From Nocardioides sp. Root190 (GTDB lineage Bacteria; Actinomycetota; Actinomycetes; Propionibacteriales; Nocardioidaceae), in NCBI RefSeq assembly GCF_001428565.1, contig NZ_LMIA01000008.1, positions 326,324 to 374,656 on the forward strand: DNA of 48,333 nucleotides, read 5' to 3'. The notes beneath the pieces are model-generated. The model was not told where the DNA came from and made no database searches. It worked only from the letters and a program-made list of their open reading frames with translations. Both the position numbers and the translations under genes were made by a program. This document shows positions 1 through 8,483 of this stretch, one piece after another. The first letter of the stretch is position 1, and every line of letters begins with the position of its first letter.

Positions 1-41
1 GACGAATGGGTACGGCGGACGGCCGGGTCGCGCTGTCGTGG

Positions 42-81
42 CCCGTTGGTCGAGGAGGCCGCCCGCGGCCGTCTCGAGACC
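42..81. repeat. Dispersed hairpin repeat, copy A
   Basis: A 40-base element with outer arms GGTCGAG and CTCGAGACC and an inner stem GGCCG/CGGCC. A second copy lies at 48272-48312, with the same outer arms and with the inner stem changed to GGTCG/CGACC, so the pairing is kept by matched changes on both sides. Copies like this are familiar from Nocardioides genomes (recalled, not searched). Here it is read in frame as the first residues of the HNH gene and probably marks the point where that gene lost its 5' end. Confidence 0.75.
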
Positions 82-1209
82 TCTGGCTGTGGGGCACCCG
101 GGTGTTTCGATCGCCGGCCCCGCGCCCCACTGGTCAGCGAGTTCGAGCTGATGGAGCTCATCGCCGTCCTGGGCCGCACCCCTGACGGTGGTCGGATGCA
201 CGTCGGACGGATCATCGAGTGCGCCTGGCGCCTCCCGTCGGTCTACGCCTCCGTCATCGCGGGCCGGATCCCGCCGTACAAGGCCCACCGCATCGCCGAC
301 CAGACCAGGTCACTGACACCAGACGCGGCCGCGTTCGTGGATCGCCAGCTCGCGGCTGTGGGGAATGTGGGCTGGGCGCAGCTCGACCGGCTCATCACCG
401 AAGCGATCATCCGGTTCGACCCCGAACGAGCCGAGGCCGAGCGCCAGAAGGCGCAGGAGCACCGGTTCTGCGAGGTCTCCGAGGTCGATGAGCACGGCAA
501 CGCCCTCATCACCGCAGTGGTCGATGTCGCGGACGGCCACGACTTCAACACCGCCATCGCCCGCGAGGCAGAAGTTCGAGGACGGCTCGGCGACGAGGGT
601 TCCCTCGACGCCCGCCGAGCACAGGCAGTCGGTGCGATCGCGCGTCGTGACTTGGCACTGGACCTGCTGACCACCGACGAGACCACCGGTGAGGTCACCG
701 TCCGTTCCGCCGGTCGCAAGGTCGTGATGGATCTCCACATCACCGACACCACCCTCACCGGTGAGAACCCCGTCGGCAGGTGGGGCGACAAGCCGGTCAC
801 CACCGCACAGATCAAGCAGTGGCTCCGCTCACGGGAGACCACCAGCATCATCGTGCGCCCGGTCATCAACCTGGCCGACTGCGTCCCGGTGGACTCCTAC
901 GAGATCCCCGACCGGCACAAGCACCGGGTCAGGTCGCGGCGCCACACCTGCAGCTTCCCCAACTGCACCACCCCCGCCGTCAAGTGCGACATCGACCACG
1001 AGATCCCACATCGCAAGGGCGGACCCACCTGCCCCTGCAACCTCCACCCACTCTGCAGACGACATCACCGCGCCAAGACCTTCAGTGAATGGCGCTATCT
1101 GAGCCTCGCACCCGGGCACTTCCTCTGGACCAGCCCGCACGGGCGGCTCTTCCTCGTCGGACCCGGCGGCACGAGAGCCCTCGACCCACCCCGCGTCATC
1201 GACCACTGA
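46..1209 (+). CDS. DUF222 / HNH endonuclease (13E12-type), N-terminally truncated
   Basis: The protein has the DUF222 core (about residues 32-250, with WRLPSVYASVIAG and YKAHRIADQT) and a C-terminal HNH nuclease domain: paired cysteines in CSFPNC, then CDIDHEIPH, NLHPLC and RRHHRAK. This family includes the 13E12 repeat proteins of Mycobacterium and is often multicopy; its biological role is unclear. Full-length members usually carry 60 or more residues before the VSEFELMEL segment. Here that part is replaced by translation of the hairpin repeat at 42-81, and the frame stays open to base 1. The only start is a TTG inside the repeat with no convincing ribosome binding site. It is probably a decayed or repeat-fused copy, although the nuclease motifs are intact. 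Confidence 0.75.
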   Translation: MVEEAARGRLETSGCGAPGCFDRRPRAPLVSEFELMELIAVLGRTPDGGRMHVGRIIECAWRLPSVYASVIAGRIPPYKAHRIADQTRSLTPDAAAFVDRQLAAVGNVGWAQLDRLITEAIIRFDPERAEAERQKAQEHRFCEVSEVDEHGNALITAVVDVADGHDFNTAIAREAEVRGRLGDEGSLDARRAQAVGAIARRDLALDLLTTDETTGEVTVRSAGRKVVMDLHITDTTLTGENPVGRWGDKPVTTAQIKQWLRSRETTSIIVRPVINLADCVPVDSYEIPDRHKHRVRSRRHTCSFPNCTTPAVKCDIDHEIPHRKGGPTCPCNLHPLCRRHHRAKTFSEWRYLSLAPGHFLWTSPHGRLFLVGPGGTRALDPPRVIDH

Positions 1210-1219
1210 GAACGACAGT

Positions 1220-1247
1220 CCCCGCCGAGTGATCACCATCGGCGGGG
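1220..1247 (+). terminator. Hairpin terminator after the HNH gene
   Basis: A perfect 9-bp stem (1220-1228 with 1239-1247, CCCCGCCGA/TCGGCGGGG) with a 10-base loop begins 10 bases after the stop. No T-run follows, as is common for actinobacterial terminators. Confidence 0.6.
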
Positions 1248-1273
1248 TGGTGGCGCGCCCTGGGCCAGGTCCT

Positions 1274-1303
1274 GGACCAGGCCCCGTGCCCGGGACCTGG
1301 TCC
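1274..1303. repeat. Inverted repeat upstream of cheA
   Basis: GGACCAGG at 1274-1281 is repeated as CCTGGTCC at 1296-1303 with a 14-base GC-rich spacer. It lies 67 bases before cheA. It could be a second terminator hairpin for the HNH gene or a site in the cheA leader; the sequence does not decide. Confidence 0.4.
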
Positions 1304-1370
1304 CGACTCCTGCAACCCGCCTCATCCGCTCCCTGCCGGCGCCGATGGACAGCGCGGAAGGGAGGGACCG

Positions 1371-3647
1371 ATGGACGACGACGCAGAGATCATCGCCGAG
1401 TTCCTCGTGGAGTCTCACGAGAACCTGGACCAACTGGACCGTGACCTGGTCGAGCTCGAGCAGCAGCCCGATTCAAGGGACCGGCTCTCGAGCATCTTCC
1501 GCACGATCCACACGATCAAGGGCACCAGCGGGTTCCTGGCCTTCAACCGCCTGGAACAGCTGACCCACGTGGGGGAGACCCTGCTGTCGCGGTTGCGCGA
1601 CGGCGAGGCGGAGATGACCCCGCCGATCACCGAGGGCCTGCTCTCGATGGTCGACACCGTCCGCGCCCTCCTCGAACTCATCGAGCGCACGAGCCGCGAC
1701 ACCGACCCGTCGGTCGACGTCGTGCCCGTCGTCTCGGTGCTCGAAGGCCTGCTGTCGTCCCCTTCCGACGACAGCGGGGCCCTCGGCGGAGCTGCGGAGG
1801 AGCCGGTCGTGTCCCCGGCGGCCTCCTCCGCGGCTCCGCAGGACGAGTCCCTTGCCGAGCCCTTGGGTGAGCCCGAGCCCACTCCGGAAGCAGTCCCGGA
1901 GCCCGAGCCCACGCTCGAGCTGGCTCCCGAGCCCACCCCGGAGCTCAACCCCGAGCCCACCCCGGAGCCCGTTGCCGAGGCGACCGTGGCCGATGTCGGC
2001 GAGCGTCGTACGGCGGTCGAGGCCTCGGTCCGCGTGGACGTCGACCTGCTCGACGACCTCGTGGACCTGGTGGGCGAGCTGGTGCTCACCCGCAACCAGC
2101 TCCTGCAGCGCAGCCTCACCTCCGAGGACATCGAGCTGGTCCGCGCCAGCCAGCGCCTCGACCTGGTGGCCAGCGAGCTGCAGGAGTCGGTGATGAAGAC
2201 CCGCATGCAGCCCATCGGCCAGGTGTGGTCGAAGCTGCCGCGCGTCGTCCGCGACCTGTCGCACCAGCTGGGCCGCGAGGTCGAGCTGGTGATGGAGGGT
2301 CACGAGACCGAGCTGGACCGCAGCCTGCTGGAGGCGGTCAAGGACCCGCTGACGCACCTGGTCCGCAACTCCCTCGACCACGGCATCGAGCGCCCCGAGG
2401 ACCGGGTCGCGGCAGGCAAGCCGGCCAAGGGAACGCTGAGCCTGCGGGCCTATCACGAGTCCGGACAGGTCGTCGTCGAGATCGCCGACGACGGCAAGGG
2501 CATCGACCCCCAGCGCATTGCTGCGGTCGCCCTCGAGCGCGGCGTCGTCACCGCCGACCGCCTGGCCCGGATGGACAGCCGGGAGATCCTCGGCCTGATC
2601 TTCCGCCCCGGATTCTCGACCGCTGCCGCCGTCTCCAACATCTCCGGTCGCGGCGTCGGCATGGACGTCGTGCGCACCAACATCGAGCGCATCGGCGGCA
2701 GCGTCGACGTGACCTCCGAGGTCGGTCGCGGCACCACCACCCGGGTCCGGATCCCGCTGACGTTGGCCATCATCCCGGCACTGGTCGTGGGGGAGGGCGG
2801 TGAGCGTTATGCGATCCCGCAGGCCAACCTGGTCGAGCTGGTCCGCATCGAGGGTGACGACCTGCGTCGCCAGGTCGAGGACCTCGCTGGTGCGCCGGTC
2901 CTGCGCCTGCGCGGCAAGCTGCTGCCGCTGGTCTCGCTCGCCGAGGCCCTCGGTGGACCGCCGATGGACGGCCAGGCGCTGACCGTCGTCGTGCTCCAGT
3001 CCGACGACGTCCGGTTCGGGCTCTGCGTCGCCGATGTCCACGACACCCAGGAGATCGTGGTCAAGCCGATCGGGCGCCAGCTGAAGTCACTGGCGATGTA
3101 CGCCGGCGCGACGATCATGGGCGACGGACGGGTCGCGCTGATCCTCGACGTGGCCGGGATCGCCTCCATGGCGGGTGTCGGTGCAGTCCAGGCCGAGACC
3201 ACCGACGCGCGGCAGGGTGTGGTCGACGACCGCACCGCCCTGCTGGTGCTCGAGGTGGCCGACGGCCGGCGTGCGGCACTGCCGTTGACGGCGGTCGCGC
3301 GGCTCGAGGAGTTCGGCCGCGACCGGATCGAGCGGAGCGGCACGGCCGAGGTCGTGCAGTACCGCGACGGGATCCTGCCGCTGGTGCGCCTGGCGACCGC
3401 GATCGGCCTCACGGACACCAGCGATCGAGGCGAGCAGCTCAGCGTCGTCGTGCACGAGACGGGTGATGCGGCCGGCGGGGCAATCGGCATCGTGATCGAC
3501 CGGGTCCTCGACGTGGTCGACGTCGTCGTCACCGCGAGCCAGGTCGGGCGGCGTGCCGGTGTCACCGGCAGCGCCGTGGTGCAGGACCGGGTCACCGACC
3601 TGGTGGACCTCGAAGCAGTCGTCGCCCGTTCGGGGATGCCGGCATGA
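1371..3647 (+). CDS. cheA: Chemotaxis-type histidine kinase CheA with two CheW domains
   Basis: A 758-residue cytoplasmic kinase. In order: an HPt domain (1-105) with the phosphorylated His47 in IFRTIHTIKG; a Pro/Glu/Thr-rich linker (about 130-210, repeated PEPTPE units) where a CheY-binding P2 domain might be expected; a dimerisation helix pair (215-275); a HATPase domain (310-465) with the N box around VRNSLDHGIE, then DDGKGI (373-378) and GRGVGM (426-431); a CheW-like regulatory domain (467-600); and a second, more diverged CheW-like domain (620-752). It should phosphorylate its own His47 under control of the receptor at 4129. GGGAGGG lies just before the ATG. The stop overlaps the cheW start (ATGA), so the genes are coupled. 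Confidence 0.93.
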   Translation: MDDDAEIIAEFLVESHENLDQLDRDLVELEQQPDSRDRLSSIFRTIHTIKGTSGFLAFNRLEQLTHVGETLLSRLRDGEAEMTPPITEGLLSMVDTVRALLELIERTSRDTDPSVDVVPVVSVLEGLLSSPSDDSGALGGAAEEPVVSPAASSAAPQDESLAEPLGEPEPTPEAVPEPEPTLELAPEPTPELNPEPTPEPVAEATVADVGERRTAVEASVRVDVDLLDDLVDLVGELVLTRNQLLQRSLTSEDIELVRASQRLDLVASELQESVMKTRMQPIGQVWSKLPRVVRDLSHQLGREVELVMEGHETELDRSLLEAVKDPLTHLVRNSLDHGIERPEDRVAAGKPAKGTLSLRAYHESGQVVVEIADDGKGIDPQRIAAVALERGVVTADRLARMDSREILGLIFRPGFSTAAAVSNISGRGVGMDVVRTNIERIGGSVDVTSEVGRGTTTRVRIPLTLAIIPALVVGEGGERYAIPQANLVELVRIEGDDLRRQVEDLAGAPVLRLRGKLLPLVSLAEALGGPPMDGQALTVVVLQSDDVRFGLCVADVHDTQEIVVKPIGRQLKSLAMYAGATIMGDGRVALILDVAGIASMAGVGAVQAETTDARQGVVDDRTALLVLEVADGRRAALPLTAVARLEEFGRDRIERSGTAEVVQYRDGILPLVRLATAIGLTDTSDRGEQLSVVVHETGDAAGGAIGIVIDRVLDVVDVVVTASQVGRRAGVTGSAVVQDRVTDLVDLEAVVARSGMPA

Positions 3648-4132
3648 GCACCAGCGCCAGCACCGTCGCCTCGACGCGTACGGCCGAGCAGTACTGCACC
3701 TTCTGGGTCGCCGACCTCTACTTCGGCGTCGCCGTGGACGAGGTGCAGGAGGTGCTGCGGCACCAGCCGATGACCCCGGTCCCGCGCGCTGACGAGGCCG
3801 TGACCGGCCTGATCAACCTGCGTGGCCAGATCGTCACCGCGGTGGACCTGCGCAAGCGGCTCCGCCTCCCGGCCCGCCCCGAGGGCCAGGTCCCCATGAA
3901 CGTGATCGTCCGCAGTCGCGGCGAGGTGGTCAGCCTCCTCGTCGACGACATCGGGGACGTGATCGACACCGCCGGCGTGGATGCCCAGCCGGCCCCATCG
4001 AACATGCCGAGGGACGTCCAGGACGTCGTGCGCGAGGTTCGCCCGCTGCCCGACGCCATCCTTCTCGTCCTCGACGCAGATCGCGCGGTCGACGTAGCGA
4101 CCACGCCCTACAACACCGGAGGAACCCCGTGA
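3644..4132 (+). CDS. cheW: Chemotaxis adaptor CheW
   Basis: A single CheW domain of 162 residues, close to the usual length, with the typical [21 protein letters not shown] opening strand and the [19 protein letters not shown] core. CheW couples receptors to the CheA P5 domain in signalling arrays. Its ATG overlaps the cheA stop by 4 bases, and its TGA overlaps the receptor's GTG start by 4 bases, so all three proteins are probably made in fixed ratio from one mRNA. Confidence 0.93.
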   Translation: MSTSASTVASTRTAEQYCTFWVADLYFGVAVDEVQEVLRHQPMTPVPRADEAVTGLINLRGQIVTAVDLRKRLRLPARPEGQVPMNVIVRSRGEVVSLLVDDIGDVIDTAGVDAQPAPSNMPRDVQDVVREVRPLPDAILLVLDADRAVDVATTPYNTGGTP

Positions 4133-6096
4133 CCGAGACCCTGGACGTGCCGGTGAACGGCACCGGGCCCGCCAAGTCTGCGCGCGCTGTGCGCCCGCGG
4201 ACGACAGCCCCTGCTCCTGCACCCGTCGAGCAGGTGGAGGTCGACACCAGCGCCGAGTCGATCGCCCTGTCGATGATGGAGAACAGCCCGACGAACATGA
4301 TGTTCGCGGACCGTGACTACGTCATCCGCTACATGAACCCGGCCTCCCTCGACACCTTGCGCAGCCTCGAAGGAGTGCTGCCGGTCCGCGCCGACGAGGT
4401 CGTCGGATCGAGCCTCGACGTGTTCCACAAGAACCCGGCCTACCAGCGCGGTCTGCTGGCCACCGCCGAGCACCTGCCGCGTCGCGCCAACATCAGCGTC
4501 GGCAACGAGACCCTGGATCTCCTCGTGAGCGCGATCACCGACGCCGACGGTGCCTACATCGGTGCGATGGCGACGTGGGAGGTCGTCACCGACCGGCTGC
4601 GCGCCGAGCGCGAGGGCGCCGAGTCGGCCGCCGACACGACCGCGGTCAACAAGGTCCTGTCCTCGCTGTCGTCCGCATCGGACATCGACGTGGCCGTGCA
4701 GGACGCCCTCGACACGGTGCGCAGCGAGTTCGGCTGGGTCTACGGATCCTTCTGGAAGGTCGACCCGGCGGACCGCCTGCTGAAGTTCGACCGCGAGTCC
4801 GGCGACGCCGGCCCCGAGTTTCGTCGAGTGACCCTGCAGGCGTCCTTCGCCGAGGGCGTCGGCCTCTCCGGCCGAGCCTGGGCGCAGCGCGACCTGTTCT
4901 TCACGCCCGACATCGGCGAGATGACCGACTGCGTGCGGGCCCCGATCGCCCAGCAGGTCGGCGTGAAGTCCGGTGTCTGCTTCCCCGTCATCGTCGACGG
5001 CGAGGTCGTCGGCACGATGGACTTCTTCGCGACCGTCACCCTCGACCCGAGCCCGCAGCGCCTCGAGGCCCTGCGCAACGTGGGCCGTCTGGTCTCCCAG
5101 GCCATGAGCCGGATCAACCGGGAGACCGCGGACCGCGAGGCCGCTGCCGAGATGACCGCCAAGGTCCAGATGATCCTCGACGTGGTCTCCGCCGCGGCCG
5201 AGGGTGACCTGACCCGCGAGCTCGCCATCGAGGGCGACGACGCCGTCGGCCGGGTTGCCGACGGACTGCGCTCGCTCCTGACCACCCTGCGCACGAGCAT
5301 GGGCAACATCGGGGGTACGGCGGAGACGCTGGCCGCCGCTGCCGGCCAGCTCACCTCGCTGGCCGAGGGCATGGGCGAGGGGGCGTCGATGACGTCCGAC
5401 CGCGCAGCCTCTGCCTCGAGCGCCTCGGTCCAGGTCTCGGCCTCGATCCAGACGGTGGCCACGGCCGCCGAGGAGATGACGGCCTCGATCCGCGAGATCG
5501 CCAAGAACGCCACCGAGGCGGCCACCGTGGCCACCGACGCGGTCACCGTCGCCTCCGAGGCGCAGGGCACCGTCGCGTCGCTGGGCGAGTCCAGTGCCGA
5601 GATCGGTCAGGTCATCAAGGTGATCACCTCGATCGCCCAGCAGACCAACCTCCTCGCGCTGAACGCGACCATCGAGGCAGCACGCGCCGGGGACGCCGGC
5701 AAGGGCTTCGCGGTCGTCGCCAACGAGGTCAAGGAGCTGGCCAAGGAGACCGCCAAGGCCACCGAGGAGATCGGCCAGAAGATCGAGGCCATCCAGAGCG
5801 ACACCCAGGGTGCCGTCTCCGCGATCAGCCGGATTGCCGACGTCATCGCGAAGATCAACGACATCCAGTCGACGATCGCCTCGGCCGTGGAGGAGCAGAC
5901 CGCGACGACCAACGAGATCGCGCGCTCGGTCACCGAGGCGGCGGCCGGTGCCAACGGCATCGCCGAGGACGTCACCCAGGTTGCCACCGCAGCCGCGGAC
6001 ACCCGCGAGGGTGCCCAGAACACGCTGACGTCGGCCACCGAGCTGACCGGCATCGCAGGCGAGCTGCGGGACCTGGTCGGCAAGTTCACCCTGTGA
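4129..6096 (+). CDS. Soluble methyl-accepting chemotaxis protein with PAS and GAF domains
   Basis: A 655-residue receptor with no signal peptide or membrane segment. A Pro/Ala-rich tail (1-45) is followed by an Aer-like PAS domain (about 48-155, [20 protein letters not shown]), a GAF domain (about 170-325, [12 protein letters not shown]), a HAMP-like region (about 340-395, [17 protein letters not shown]) and a long coiled-coil signalling domain. The CheA/CheW-contacting hairpin tip is clear at [18 protein letters not shown] followed by [15 protein letters not shown]. It should sense a cytoplasmic signal, perhaps redox state or a small ligand bound by PAS or GAF. The start is a GTG in a 4-base overlap with cheW. 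No cheR, cheB or cheY lies in the window, so adaptation and output must use genes elsewhere or an unusual partner. Confidence 0.92.
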   Translation: MTETLDVPVNGTGPAKSARAVRPRTTAPAPAPVEQVEVDTSAESIALSMMENSPTNMMFADRDYVIRYMNPASLDTLRSLEGVLPVRADEVVGSSLDVFHKNPAYQRGLLATAEHLPRRANISVGNETLDLLVSAITDADGAYIGAMATWEVVTDRLRAEREGAESAADTTAVNKVLSSLSSASDIDVAVQDALDTVRSEFGWVYGSFWKVDPADRLLKFDRESGDAGPEFRRVTLQASFAEGVGLSGRAWAQRDLFFTPDIGEMTDCVRAPIAQQVGVKSGVCFPVIVDGEVVGTMDFFATVTLDPSPQRLEALRNVGRLVSQAMSRINRETADREAAAEMTAKVQMILDVVSAAAEGDLTRELAIEGDDAVGRVADGLRSLLTTLRTSMGNIGGTAETLAAAAGQLTSLAEGMGEGASMTSDRAASASSASVQVSASIQTVATAAEEMTASIREIAKNATEAATVATDAVTVASEAQGTVASLGESSAEIGQVIKVITSIAQQTNLLALNATIEAARAGDAGKGFAVVANEVKELAKETAKATEEIGQKIEAIQSDTQGAVSAISRIADVIAKINDIQSTIASAVEEQTATTNEIARSVTEAAAGANGIAEDVTQVATAAADTREGAQNTLTSATELTGIAGELRDLVGKFTL

Positions 6097-6101
6097 GGTG
6101 G

Positions 6102-6137
6102 GTGCAGGGATCCCCGCTCCAGCGGGGATCCCTGCAC
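6102..6137. terminator. Long hairpin after the receptor gene
   Basis: A perfect 17-bp stem (6102-6118 with 6121-6137) with a 2-base spacer begins 5 bases after the receptor's stop. The outer part TGCAGGGA/TCCCTGCA is shared with the hairpin after the rpf gene at 21385-21414. Confidence 0.7.
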
Positions 6138-6139
6138 TC

Positions 6140-6161
6140 CCTGCCCGTTGCAACGGGCAGG
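6140..6161. repeat. Perfect 22-base palindrome
   Basis: CCTGCCCGTTG followed directly by its reverse complement CAACGGGCAGG. It sits between two terminator hairpins of convergent genes. It may be part of the termination region or a binding site for a dimeric protein. Confidence 0.5.
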
Positions 6162-6186
6162 AAGCGTCAGTAGTGGCCACGAAGCA

Positions 6187-6222
6187 ACGAGAGCCCCCCG
6201 CCGACAGGCGGGGGGCTCTCGT
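6187..6222. terminator. Bidirectional terminator between the receptor and response regulator genes
   Basis: A perfect 16-bp stem (6187-6202 with 6207-6222, ACGAGAGCCCCCCGCC and complement) with the tetraloop GACA. It ends 15 bases from the stop of the convergent response regulator gene. Confidence 0.8.
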
Positions 6223-6237
6223 CGTGCGTGGTGGGTG

Positions 6238-6933
6238 TCAGCTGACCCGACGGTCCAGGGCCGGCGGGCTGGTGCTGCTGGTGGACTCGCCGCCACCGCG
6301 CAGCCGTACGGCGAGCAGGGCCGCCTGGGTGCGGTGCTGGAGACCGAGACGCGACAGCAGGCCGGTGACGTGGTTCTTCACGGTCTTCTCGGCGAGGAAG
6401 AGCTCCTCGGCGATCTGCCGGTTCGTCATGCCCTCGGCGATGAGGAAGAAGATCTTGCGCTGCTGCGGGGTGAGCTCGCAGATGACGTCGAGCGACTTGC
6501 GCTGCATCTCCATCTGCTCGACCACGCGGGTCGCGACCGTCGGGTCGATCAACGAGTGGCCGCCGGCGACGAGCTTGATGCCGCTGAGCAGCGAGTTGCC
6601 CTCGATGCGCTTGAGCACGTAGCCGGACGCGCCGGCCAGGATCGCCGCGGAGATGGCGTCCGGGTCGTCGTACGTCGTGAGGATCAGGCCCTTGATGGAC
6701 GGGTCCACCGACCTCATCTCACGGCAGATGTCGACGCCGGTGCCGTCGCCCAGGTGGGCGTCGAGGATCGCGACGTCGGGGCGCAGCGCGATGATCTCGC
6801 GCAACGCGACGGTGGCGCTCCCCGACTGCCCGACGACCTCGATGGAGTCGTCGGTCGCGAGCAGACTGGCAACGCCTCGTCTCACGACCTCATGGTCGTC
6901 GACGAGGTAGACACGGATCCGGTTCTCAGCCAC
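6238..6933 (-). CDS. DevR/NarL-family response regulator
   Basis: A receiver domain with acidic pair D12/D13 in YLVDDHEVVRRG, phospho-acceptor Asp58 in VAILDAHLGDG, Thr in LILTTYDD and Lys108 in GYVLK, followed by a LuxR-type HTH (about 143-205, LTPQQRKIFFLIAEGMTNRQ and AEKTVKNHVTGLLSRLGL). The sequence closely follows Mycobacterium DevR/DosR, a dormancy and hypoxia regulator, but orthology is an inference. No histidine kinase is adjacent. The chosen start is GTG 6933: it places VYLVDDHE near the N-terminus as in the family, and GACAAT lies 6 bases upstream, fitting a leaderless mRNA. A GTG at 6969 would add 12 residues. Confidence 0.85.
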   Translation of the reverse strand: MAENRIRVYLVDDHEVVRRGVASLLATDDSIEVVGQSGSATVALREIIALRPDVAILDAHLGDGTGVDICREMRSVDPSIKGLILTTYDDPDAISAAILAGASGYVLKRIEGNSLLSGIKLVAGGHSLIDPTVATRVVEQMEMQRKSLDVICELTPQQRKIFFLIAEGMTNRQIAEELFLAEKTVKNHVTGLLSRLGLQHRTQAALLAVRLRGGGESTSSTSPPALDRRVS

Positions 6934-7044
6934 CTCTCGATTGTCGGCCCAATCGAGGCCCCGGGACACCGAACGGGACAGGACCGACCAGAGGATTTGA
7001 AAAGGTGGCCCGAACGGACCATGCCGGGGTGGTCGATCGGTCGT

Positions 7045-7404
7045 TCAGCGGGCGCGCAGGTCGGCCAGGGCCGTGGAGATGTCGCGCTCGCTGCGGCGCA
7101 GCTCGGACAGCAGGGCGACGAGGTCGCCGGTCGTGAGGTGGTCCTCCTCCAGGGCCGGCGCGCTCCAGTCGATGGCTTCCTGGGCGGTGATCCGGCCACC
7201 GATCTCGAGTCGGTACGACGTCTCGGTGAGCTCGAAGGAGACGTCGGCGACGATCGCACTGAAGTGCTCGTCGGCGATCGGGTCGTGGACCAGCACGTGC
7301 TCACCCTGGTCCAGGCCGTGCGCGAGGTCGAGGTCGCCGTGGCGGAGGGCCAGCGAGCGGCAGGCCCGGGTGAAGGGGCTCAGTGCCACCACGATCTGCT
7401 CCAT
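7045..7404 (-). CDS. Hypothetical 119-residue protein
   Basis: Not recognised. The protein is soluble and acidic, with an N-terminal MEQIVVALSPFTRACRSLALRHGDLDLAHG and a C-terminal helical segment DLVALLSELRRSERDISTALADLRAR that could form a coiled coil. The ATG at 7404 is preceded 5 bases upstream by GGGAGG; a GTG one codon earlier is possible. It is transcribed toward the response regulator gene, 111 bases upstream of that gene's chosen start, and diverges from the sigma factor gene. Its place next to two regulators suggests a role in the same stress response, but nothing in the sequence shows a function. Confidence 0.65.
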   Translation of the reverse strand: MEQIVVALSPFTRACRSLALRHGDLDLAHGLDQGEHVLVHDPIADEHFSAIVADVSFELTETSYRLEIGGRITAQEAIDWSAPALEEDHLTTGDLVALLSELRRSERDISTALADLRAR

Positions 7405-7407
7405 CAC

Positions 7408-7632
7408 GGCCTCCCGGCGCTTGGTGCCGGGTTCGTTCCCGACACCAGTTCAACCGCTGGGCGCCACCGTCGTTATGGCCGGGCCCGTCCTCTCGCGCTT
7501 GGTCACAAATGACTAGTCCGGGTGACTACTTGGGGTGGCGGTGGTGATCACTTCACGCTACCTTGAGCACAGACGCATGACGAACACGTGGCCAAGCCCA
7601 CCGCCACACCGCTTCCGATCCCGGGAGTTTCC
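7408..7632. other. Divergent upstream region of the sigma factor gene
   Basis: A 225-base stretch without a gene between the hypothetical protein and the sigma factor. Two small adjacent inverted repeats lie at 7502-7513 (GTCA-CAAA-TGAC) and 7514-7528 (TAGTC-CGGGT-GACTA). No GGGTA-type promoter with correct spacing was found before the sigma gene, so autoregulation is not evident. Confidence 0.5.
7502..7528. promoter_or_regulatory. Paired inverted repeats before the sigma factor gene (candidate operator)
   Basis: Two back-to-back short palindromes, GTCA-N4-TGAC and TAGTC-N5-GACTA, lie 105-131 bases before the sigma factor start. Short arms like these can arise by chance, so this is a weak call. 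Confidence 0.3.
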
Positions 7633-8469
7633 GTGTCCATCGTCACCGAAGAGAAGACCGTCCCTGTCACCCACACCGCCACCATCAAGGCGGCGCCCAT
7701 CCCGCCGGCCGAGAGGAAAGCCCGCACTGCGGAGCTGCTCGACCGGGCCATCCACCTCACCGGGCCCGAGCGGGACGTGTTGATCGACGAGGTCATCGTC
7801 ATCAACATCCCGGTCGCCCGTTCCCTCGCCGCCCGCTACCGCAACCGCGGTCAGAGCCAGGACGAGCTCGAGCAGGTCGCCTGCCTCGCGCTCACCCGGG
7901 CCGTGCAGGCCTTCGACCCGGAGCGCGGTGACGACCTCCTGGTGTTCGCCGTGCCGAGCATCCTCGGCGAGCTCAAGCGCCACTTCCGCTCCGCGGCGTG
8001 GGTGGTGCGCCCGCCCCGCCGGATCCAGGAGTTCCGCCCGCGCCTGGTCGCGGCCGAGGAGGACCTGTCCCAGCGACTCGGTCGCCCGGCCAGCGCGGCC
8101 GAGCTCGCGGTGGAGCTGGAGGCGCCCATCGAGGAGGTCGAGGAGGCCATGTCGTGCGGCGACCTCGCCCATGGTGCCTCCCTCGACGAGCCCGTCGTCG
8201 CTGACGGGAGCCCGCGCAGCGAGCTCCTGCCCACGATCGACCCCGGCTTCGAGCAGAGCGAGGCCGTCGCGATGCTCGGTCCCGCGTGCCGTGGGCTGAA
8301 GGCACGCGATCGCAAGATCCTGCGGATGCGCTTCTACGAGCAGTTCACGCAGCAGGAGATCGCCGACGAGCTGGGAGTCACCCAGGTCCAGGTGTCGCGC
8401 CTGCTCCAGCGGATCTTCACCGACCTGCGTCGTTCGATCGGCGAGGACCCGACGTCGCACGCTGCCTGA
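7633..8469 (+). CDS. RNA polymerase sigma factor, SigB/SigF/SigG subfamily
   Basis: A 278-residue sigma-70 family protein with region 2 (INIPVARSLAARYRNRGQSQ, DELEQVACLALTRAVQAFDPERG, VPSILGELKRHFRS), region 3 (RPPRRIQEFRPRLVAAEEDL, LGRPASAAELAVEL) and region 4 (LKARDRKILRMRFYEQFTQQ, EIADELGVTQVQVSRLLQRI). This layout is that of the general-stress sigma-B/F group. The GTG at 7633 is preferred because GGGAG lies 5 bases upstream; an in-frame GTG at 7588 lacks a ribosome binding site. No anti-sigma factor (RsbW type) or antagonist is adjacent, which is unusual for the group. Several sigma-B/F-like promoters lie within 9 kb and suggest a local regulon. Confidence 0.92.
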   Translation: MSIVTEEKTVPVTHTATIKAAPIPPAERKARTAELLDRAIHLTGPERDVLIDEVIVINIPVARSLAARYRNRGQSQDELEQVACLALTRAVQAFDPERGDDLLVFAVPSILGELKRHFRSAAWVVRPPRRIQEFRPRLVAAEEDLSQRLGRPASAAELAVELEAPIEEVEEAMSCGDLAHGASLDEPVVADGSPRSELLPTIDPGFEQSEAVAMLGPACRGLKARDRKILRMRFYEQFTQQEIADELGVTQVQVSRLLQRIFTDLRRSIGEDPTSHAA

Positions 8470-8483
8470 GGAGCCCGTGACCA

